In this document: piece after piece, positions 57,060 to 64,000 of the stretch | How the letters are laid out: the number at the start of each line of letters is the position of its first letter | Position numbering within the stretch: position 1 is the first letter of the stretch | Program-made: the position numbers and the translations under genes | Assembly: GCA_027475525.1 (NCBI GenBank) | Contig: JAMWFC010000032.1 | Span: forward strand, 1,054,001-1,118,000 | Length of the DNA stretch: 64,000 bases | Reading direction: 5' to 3' | DNA from: Macrolepiota albuminosa | Taxonomy: Eukaryota; Basidiomycota; Agaricomycetes; Agaricales; Agaricaceae | Notes under the pieces: model-generated | Seen by the model: only the letters and a program-made list of their open reading frames with translations | Told to the model about the DNA's origin: nothing | Databases searched by the model: none

Positions 57060-57569
57060 TTAGCAAACTTTGCTTGTCCGTGACTGTAACTCCAACAATG
57101 ACCGCTCCACCTCTGGCTTCATGCTTCTTGTAGCTGGCAGAGCCGTGAGTTGGATGTCTAAACTACAGACAATTGTTGCCCTCTCAAGCACCAAGGCTGA
57201 ATTTGTGGCAGCCAGGTGAGACAGGACAAGAACTCTGCTGGCTGCGTAACTTCCCTGCTGATGTTGGAATGCCTCAATCTGTACCTTTTATTCTGTACAT
57301 CAACAACCAGTCGGCAATCTCTGTATCTAAGCAACCTGAACACATGGGCCAGTTAAAACTCCTTGATCGCCATTGGTTCTGGCTCTGTCAGGCAGTTGAA
57401 GATGGCAAATTGAAACTGATATAAATCCCCACAGAGGACATGGTTGCCGGTTTGATGACAAAGACCCTTAAACGTGAGGCCATCGACAAGCTGCGTCGTG
57501 GCATGGGCTTAGTTGGAGAATTTTTGCGGGACGAACTCGGTGACGGTGGGCACTCCGTCAGGTGGGAGT
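57060..57569 (+). pseudogene. Copia family K RNase H end
   Basis: Plus-strand copia RNase H with stops: STKAEFVAA, GQELCWLRNF, ILYINNQSAISVSKQPEHMG, EDMVAGLMTKTLKREAIDKL. A purine-rich GGTGGGAG precedes the LTR start at 57570. The 5' part is missing. Confidence 0.75.
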
Positions 57570-57765
57570 GTTGAGTAAAGAAGCTGCCCACATGATATAA
57601 TCACGTGATTACCCAAACCACTGGACGTCGTCCCATTCTTCAGCTCTAACCGACTGTTGATACGACGACTCCAGGCATGTATTCAATTCTAGTTACTTTG
57701 TATTCTTTAGTTCTAACCAACTGTTGATACGACAACTCCAGTTACGTGTCAATAATCAATCTTCA
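57570..57765 (+). repeat. Copia K 3' LTR
   Basis: Starts TGTTGAGTAAAG after the polypurine-like tract. Contains two copies of a 30-bp unit (TCTAACC-ACTGTTGATACGAC...) about 70 bp apart. The end is approximate. Confidence 0.55.
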
Positions 57766-57789
57766 GTGTTCCAGTATTTCCTGAAAGCT

Positions 57790-58818
57790 CTAGCCAGCTG
57801 CAACATCCCCATCCCACTGGGTTTCGCCGGGCCACTCACGATCAACGGTGTACTGTTTCCCATCCCAATGGCAATGGCTGAAGGCACACTGGTTGCATCG
57901 ACCTCGCACAAATGCAAAGCACTCAATGCAGGCGGGGGCGTGACAACTGTGATCACCAAAGACAGAATGATGCGGGGGCCCACAATCGATTTTGATTGAA
58001 AAGGCCGCGCACGCACTGCGGTGGATCCAGGGTGAGGGGTACGAGTGCCTGAAGACTGCATTCGAGAGCACGTCGCGCTTTGTGAGGCTGCGGGACATTA
58101 AAGTCGCCATGGCGGGGCAGACGGTGTTTGCGCGGTTCACAACTGCGACAGGTGATGCAATGGGGATGAATATGATTGGTAAGGGCACCGAGAAGGCGCT
58201 CAAGGCGATGCAGCGCGAGTTCCCGTAGATGCTCGCGCTGGCGCTGTCGGGGAATTATTGCATGGATAAGAAGCCCAGAGTGATTAATTGGATCGAGGGA
58301 AGGGGCAAGGGTGTCGTCGTTGAAGCTGTCATGCTGGGGAGAATCGTGCAGAGTGTGCTGAAGACGACGGTGGAGGCGTTGTGTAATTTGAATGAGAAGA
58401 AGAATTTGGTTGGGAGCGCAATGGCGGGGAGCGTTGGTGGGTTGAATGCCCATGCGTGCAATATTTTGACGGCCGTGTTCCTTGCGACGGGTCATGAGCC
58501 CACGCAGAACGTCGATAGCTCGAATTGTATCATGTTGATGGAACCGTGCATGTTTCTCTCGCCTTCTCTTTCTCTCTCTTTCTTTTTCCCTGTGTGTGCT
58601 GACGGAAGGCACGCAGGATGAATGACGGGAAGGACCTACTCATGACGGTGACAATGCCGTCGATTGAAGTGGGCACTGTGGGTGGGGGTACGGTGCCCAC
58701 GCCGCAGGGGGGGATACTTGAGATGCTCGGGATCAAAAGTGCGCATGACGTGACACCCATAAACCCCTCACCCTCACACGGGAGCACGTATTGGTATAAC
58801 TTACTTTGCGGCTTTTGA
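57790..58818 (+). pseudogene. HMG-CoA reductase catalytic-domain fragment
   Basis: A fragment of the sterol/mevalonate pathway enzyme. It starts inside the catalytic domain (CNIPIPLGFAGPLTINGV) and keeps PMAMAEGTLVAS (catalytic Glu), ALNAGGGVTTVITKD, FESTSRFVRLRDIKVAMAG, TGDAMGMN (Asp), [11 protein letters not shown] (Lys), [11 protein letters not shown] and [15 protein letters not shown]. An intron of about 68 nt (58550-58617) separates the next part, [20 protein letters not shown]. Breaks: a one-base shift near 57995 and TAG at 58226 where the family has Glu. The membrane/sterol-sensing part, the N-terminal catalytic part and the C-terminal histidine region are absent. It is a dead fragment next to a copia LTR. 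Confidence 0.8.
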
Positions 58819-59069
58819 ATGTCATGTCGATCTGGTGTTTTTTCTGAGTCGGCGATGGCAAAGTGTGGTGTGGTTGATTTCGTCTTTGGCACGAGGCGGA
58901 TGTACATGAAGGACCATAATATAATGGAACGAAAAGTCAATTTCTCTATTTACAACTGTATCGCCGACTACATGTTTTCAACGTGTAACATAGTGTAAAC
59001 TCAGAACATATGCCGCATAGCAATCATTATTTAGACAGAGGTCCTGGGCATGTCGGAAGAGCCATGCTG
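58819..59069. other. Spacer
   Basis: No gene recognised. Confidence 0.35.
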
Positions 59070-60017
59070 TCATTGTTCCTCTACCACTGTCTTAACAAAA
59101 GGTAGCGGCCTTTGGGGCTGTGGCTCGGTACAGATGAAATTGCAGGGCAATGGTGTCTGTAACATGCTATACACAGCGTGGATGTTGAATTTTTGTGAGC
59201 CGAGATCCATACAAACAGCAGTAAATTGACCCCTCAAGAAGCTAGAAGCATTGACCAGCCAGATATATGGAGGGATAGATGACCAAACACATGTCGTGCC
59301 ACTCTGAGTAAGAGTCCCATCGGAAGTATAGATAGGAAATGATTCAAGTCGATAGAGGCTGTAGGGATAGAAAGTGCGACCAGATTTAGATACACAAAGA
59401 CCTTTTTCTAGCTGGGACAAATGTCAGAAGAGCTTACGACGGCGCAGAAAAAATTACATACAGGAGTATACCTTGTCCTTTGTTCTGGAGGACAAGAATG
59501 AAGATTATTCCACCAAAGTACAACGAGATACTTGAGGTGTTCCTCTTCAGGAACAAGTGTCCACTTCCTGTCATTGAAAGCTCTGGCCATATTCTCTTGT
59601 ACTGTAAAGCGCTCGTATATTGTATCCAATAGCACAATGACAGTAAACTTGCTCACATCTCAATCTGTTTGATTTAGAGCCAACAAACTCGTTCGTCTTG
59701 CCTCTTTGAAATCCCATGCCATATTCGAGGGGATCGAGCTGTTATGCGATTGCTTCGACTTGAACAACGTATTGTGAAAATTGACCCACCATTGGGGCTG
59801 AAGGAGAAATCAGCGGGAGAACGTAAATAGCATCCCTTTTTTCAAGGCAGAGCTGCGATGCGTGGAGGATGTCTGTTGAAGGCATGATGGGTCCAAAGGA
59901 AAGTTCAAGACATTGACATTTTCCAAATAGTTGGCTAACACATGTAACTATAACTCTCATTTTGTTAGATACATGCAGATGCTCACTCCCTAGGTTTACG
60001 TCAAGCACACAATACAA
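59070..60017 (-). other. Possible spliced host gene of unknown family
   Basis: Three minus-strand open stretches of protein-like composition follow each other: 60017-59742 (MRVIVTCVSQLFGKC), 59656-59460 (FNDRKWTLVPEEEHLKYLV) and 59420-59070 (GRTFYPYSLYRLESFPIYT ... KTVVEEQ, stop at 59070). A GT-AG interval of about 54 nt (GTATAC...CCCAG) lies between the last two, but the frame does not join cleanly. I do not recognise the family; it may be a pseudogene. Confidence 0.3.
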
Positions 60018-61640
60018 ACCACCATCTCATACCTCCTTCCACCACTTCCTCCAGTTCCCAATCCCCTGCCTCACAAGTTGAATTCGCAATCAAGTTTCAA
60101 ATGCCATTGCTGCTCTCATCTCTCTCTTTGAGTGTACAGAGCACGAGGTTCTCTCCGGCACTGGGTATCTGGGAGAGGGTGGGGCAGAAGGTAGGCAGGA
60201 TATCATGGCAGGCCTTTCAAGCATTGCTGGCTCATACGCAGTAAGCTTGGGTCTGGAGACAATTACAAGGCTGAGGGAACAATGTGTTGAAGCACTATCG
60301 TGGATTCGACTTACCTTCCTAATCAAGAATGGAAATATATTTCAAGAGGTTGTTTGTGCATCCGGCATTCAAGGCAACATATTATTGAAGAGCTGTGCAT
60401 TGAAGATTATCGACGGTTTGAGTTTTCTTTTTTCTTTCCTTTGTAAGAAGGCTGATTTGTAACAATAGCTATGTGTTCAATCGCCTGAACACTAGTCAAG
60501 TTGCCACTTCATCGAATCTCTACTTTGTGGATAGTCAGTTATGCACTTCTTGTCAAATGCATGTCGCACTGATTTGCCTATGTCATTTTAGGATTCCGAC
60601 TCGGATGTACAGTGCTTCATATCGCGTTTTGAAGAGTGTTGTCATCTTGAATCTGAGTCAAGCTGCTGCATGAATATCTTAGATACTCAAGTGCAATTGC
60701 ACATGCATTCAACTTCTTACCTCAAGGACGATGTTGCAAGGTGGATGCCCATTCCTGAAGCCTGCAGACTAGGGACGGCAGTTTTACGTTCCTGACATCA
60801 GTTGCTTGGATTGTCATTTGAAAGCCTGGTGTGGCCATTACACCCACAAATCAGATTATCGTTTGAATCTCTCCTCTTGACACATATCAATAGTCTCAGA
60901 GCTTCAATTTTGTCTTTTTAACATCCCTCCCAAAGAGCAAAACTGGTGGAAGCCCCAAGAACACATGCAGCCAGCTCAAACTTGGCAAACGCCCGCACAG
61001 GCAACTCAGGCTCTCCCTTCTCAATTGATGAATCAGGTGTATTGGACGCCAGAGAAGCAAGCTGTTACTCGAGACAATACAGTTAAAAAGTGTGTGATGG
61101 AACATTGATTCTACAATAAATTTCTTATACAAACCTGTGCCATCACTAATAAGTCCAGCATGGCTGCTCCATCCCTCGTGGAATTTGCCCACATGAAGCC
61201 TCATCAAGATACTCATGAAAGAGATGATGTACGTGGTACCAATGTTGAGCAGCCTTACTAATACACTGACTAAAATATTGATGATTTCAGATGAATCGTT
61301 GGGCATGGATGATGGGTCATGCTTACAGGGGAACATTTCACATCGATTGCCAACTGAATATCATGCCCTGTATGTCACGTTTGACTATGAATATACTCAT
61401 TTAACTCAAGACTTACAATGATAGTAAACGTTTATATTCACCGACTTCTAGACGCACATCTTGTTACCTTTTTGCTAGATGAAAACATCCTTAAGATTGT
61501 TGAGAAGAAGTTGCTTGTCAATTCTTCAGTAAAGACATCGACTGAACAAAGGCAACGTATCCTCATGGTGCGCAGTCACATAATCCATATCCATCATTGA
61601 ATCTCATTCATTCTCACCAGGACCTCGATAAAGAGATGCC
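60018..61640. other. Region with unresolved short ORFs
   Basis: The plus strand is open from about 60085 to 60462 (SNAIAALISLFECTEHEV ... LREQCVEALSWI), which looks protein-like but has no recognised domain. Short ORFs at 61215-61600 are likewise unassigned. No repeat was identified. Confidence 0.3.
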
Positions 61641-61668
61641 TAATGGAGGCTGGCCAGTCTGTGGCCAT

Positions 61669-61790
61669 TGGAAATGGCTTAAAATGGATAAATCACATGT
61701 GTCAAGTTTGAAACAAGTGCAGCAAGGTGTCTGGAGCTGATGCCAAGCCTGCTGTTGATGTGCCTATCCTGTGTGGGGTCCTATTACCAC
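61669..61790 (+). repeat. Dispersed repeat J, copy 2
   Basis: AATGGCTTAAAATGG...GTGTGGGGTCCTATTA, related to 18729-18845. Confidence 0.65.
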
Positions 61791-61839
61791 CAGCACTATC
61801 ATTAATTAGTTCCATTGCTTGCTATACATGGCCATTGAG

Positions 61840-61955
61840 TAAGGCCTAAAATAGATAAATCATATGTGCCAAGCTTAGAACAAGCACAGCAAGGTGTCCA
61901 GAGCCAATGCTGAGCCTGCTGTTGATGTGCCTAGCCTGTGTAGAGTCCTATCAGC
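61840..61955 (+). repeat. Dispersed repeat J, copy 3
   Basis: A more diverged copy ending GTGTAGAGTCCTATCA. It lies in tandem with copy 2 and directly left of the B-family relic. Confidence 0.6.
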
Positions 61956-61979
61956 AGAAAAGAGGTTTGTAAATAACTT

Positions 61980-63081
61980 TTATAAGGTGCCAGCAACATT
62001 ACACAAACTGTAGCATAGTCAAATTAATAACAGTGTTTGACTAAGGATGGTCAATTTTTCAGTTGAGCTTCTATGCATCAAGGGACACTATAGACCTACT
62101 GACACTTGTCAGTCTGGAGACTCAAGCAACCTTCTGGAACATAGAACAGTGCTGGCTTTGGTGCTCTATTCAATACAGGCTTTACTTATCAGGCTCAACC
62201 ACTAATAATTAGCTATTTCTAACAATCATCAACTTAAAGGACTTAGGAGACTCAGGACTCATAGTGCTAGCATGGCAGCAAGAAGGTAGTCTTGATCAAA
62301 ATTCAATCAATTCTAAGAGGGGTATCATTAAGTGCTGCTATTTGTTGAGGCACCTCTATCAGAAGAATAAAGAATCAATGACAACAAGACAGAATATACT
62401 CAAGCCCAACATTTCAATCTATCAGAAAATGGTACAATGTTTAGTGCAGGGATTAGCACTCATGGTGTCAGTTGAGGATTTTCTGGCCATACTTTGGAGT
62501 GGCCTGGCCAATTGGAATTAGATTAAAAAATGAGCAGACTTGTACAATTCTAAGTAGTTTTAGAGTCACCATGGCTAATAGGCTCATTGTCCATGTGCTG
62601 CCAGTCACCGTTAGTTGTAACCACAAGGAGAGGTGCTAATTAGTAGCACTGCAGATAAACTCATTTTAGGAAATACAGTAGCACATAGTATAAAAAATAG
62701 CTATTTAACATGTAAATAACAACAAATTGTAATCCATTAGCATCCAGTTATGCTCAGCATTCAAATTGCACTAGCCAAACCTGATGTTGTCATCAAGTTA
62801 GGCACTAGCATTGTTTTTCTTGTCTTTGTTGTTTATGGTGCTACCTATAGGCACACCTCACAGTGCTATCCTTTCTTTTCTTGTAAACTCTATCAATATC
62901 TTAGTGCTTACCACTTGCTAAGTAGCATTGAATGCACTAGGACTTGGTACACCATTATATTATATTAGCTTGGGCACACCAGGACTCTGTCAGAACTCCT
63001 TGCACACTAAGCATGCCAGGCACTGGAGATGACGTTGTACTGTGTATTGTCCAGTGCACCCAACCATAGTTGGCATCATCA
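61980..63081 (+). repeat. B-family relic: 3' internal end plus LTR, stripped of CpG
   Basis: 61980-62063 aligns with the last bases of element B before its 3' LTR (41310-41400), and 62064-63081 aligns with the B LTR. Nearly every CpG of element B is TpG or CpA here (for example GGCGCCGGCGGC became GGTGCCAGCAAC). No internal coding remains. Confidence 0.85.
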
Positions 63082-63847
63082 GCATAAATAGCAAGATAGT
63101 GATATGCCAAATATCTAATCAAGGAAATAGCCAACAGGTGGTAGTACTTGGCAGAGACAAGATCTTGAGATGAATTCCAAGATCAAGTCCCATTAGATCT
63201 GATATCAGACATCAAAAACTATCCCCAAGTGACAACTTACCATTGAAACAATACTCAACCTTGTCCTTGACACTTCAACATGTTTTGCTATGACTATGCA
63301 ACCATGACACAATGCTGGCACTCTAGGAAGGAATGAAGAGTGACAAGGAGGCAAACAAGCAAGGAAGTTAAAGAGGTTGGCTTGGCAAAAAAAAAAGATA
63401 CTCAAACTTTTAGCTACAATGCCAAGTGCTGGCAAGACAGCAACTGAGGTCCAGATCTAGTACAGCTCTTTTCCAAGCACCAGCATGTGCAAACAACAAT
63501 GAGCTGATGTCTAGACACATGAATATGCTATAGTCCATGCATAGTAAAGAGGGGTATAAAAGGAGGATGAAATCAGGAAAGTTGGATACACAATTGCATT
63601 TTCATGGCTCAGAATCTCCAAAGAGTGGATCTCTTAGGCCTACAAGCAGTACAATAGCTTTGGTCTTAGTAATAATATATTATTGACTCATTTTTGAGTG
63701 TGCACCACACATCATTCCAAATAAATCAATTAAAAATTATAACACCTTATTACAATGTGCATGCACATGTAACCAAGTCATCAGAACTTTGTGAATTGAA
63801 GTTTCAAATCTTAATTAAAGTTCTGCTCAATTCTATTTGAGCAACTT
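63082..63847. other. Unassigned right-end sequence
   Basis: AT-rich, with no ORF above 80 codons and no recognised repeat. Confidence 0.35.
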
Positions 63848-63960
63848 ACAAGCATGGTCACTACAGAGACCCAACTCCACAACTGCAAGCACCTCAGACA
63901 AATCATATTTGTTGTCCTTGTGCCTATTATGAGTTGGGTCTCTGTAGTGACCATGCTTGT
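63848..63960. repeat. Perfect 30-bp inverted repeat with 53-bp spacer
   Basis: 63848-63877 (ACAAGCATGG...CCCAACTC) is the exact reverse complement of 63931-63960. It could be a small foldback element or a hairpin; a chimeric assembly join is also possible. Confidence 0.85.
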
Positions 63961-64000
63961 GGATCAACCTTTCCTCCACCAGCTCTGCTAGGGTGAGAGT

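Noticed and set aside
62264..62521. 85-codon ORF in the B-family relic
   Set aside because: It lies within the decayed LTR and has no counterpart protein.
1..64000. CRISPR arrays, bacterial operons, ribosome binding sites or rRNA genes
   Set aside because: Nothing of this kind is visible. Introns, LTR elements and gene structure are fungal.

Overview
The window is a transposon graveyard from a filamentous fungus, most likely an agaricomycete basidiomycete. This rests on Ty3/gypsy and Ty1/copia elements of the types common there, genes with many introns of about 50 nt, a fungal P450 and a DUF6534-like membrane protein gene. Host genes occupy only a small part of it.

Layout. 1-9130 (+): element A, a chromodomain Ty3/gypsy element entering from the left edge, with intact gag, pol and a large third ORF (ORF3). 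9130-17018: fragments of one old copia family (H), one split by copia element E (9571-15565, LTRs 293 bp, TSD TATAT). E itself carries a solo LTR of family B. 17019-19004: decayed repeats. 19005-45311 (-): element C, a relative of A with ORF3, 236-bp LTRs and a perfect TSD (CTTCT). Its pol is interrupted by an LTR (F) and its gag by a full-length Ty3/gypsy element B (28973-42480, LTRs 1071 bp). 45312-52900: LTR family G, an apparently intact 10-exon cytochrome P450 gene, a DUF6534-like gene remnant and an F relic. 52284-56426: a decayed B-relative (D) between two opposed G LTRs. 57060-58820: copia 3' end and LTR (K), then a broken HMG-CoA reductase fragment. 58830-64000: unresolved sequence, dispersed repeats, a CpG-stripped B-family LTR and a perfect 30-bp inverted repeat.

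Points of biology. (1) A and C share an uncharacterised ~950-aa ORF3 in the position of env but without env features. (2) In both A and C, gag and pol lie in one frame separated by a single UGA followed by CUN, a readthrough-type context. (3) B and D share a spliced gene antisense to pol, with a cysteine cluster resembling Zn2Cys6; one exon (174 nt) and the following intron (54 nt) have identical lengths in both. (4) A B-family relic has lost essentially every CpG in the part compared, and many in-frame stops are TGA where CGA would fit, indicating cytosine-methylation decay or a RIP-like process.

Caveat. Thirteen tandem duplications with a period of exactly 77 bp lie in unrelated elements. 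They look like unmerged k-mer overlaps of the assembly, and several apparent frameshifts in C are caused by them.
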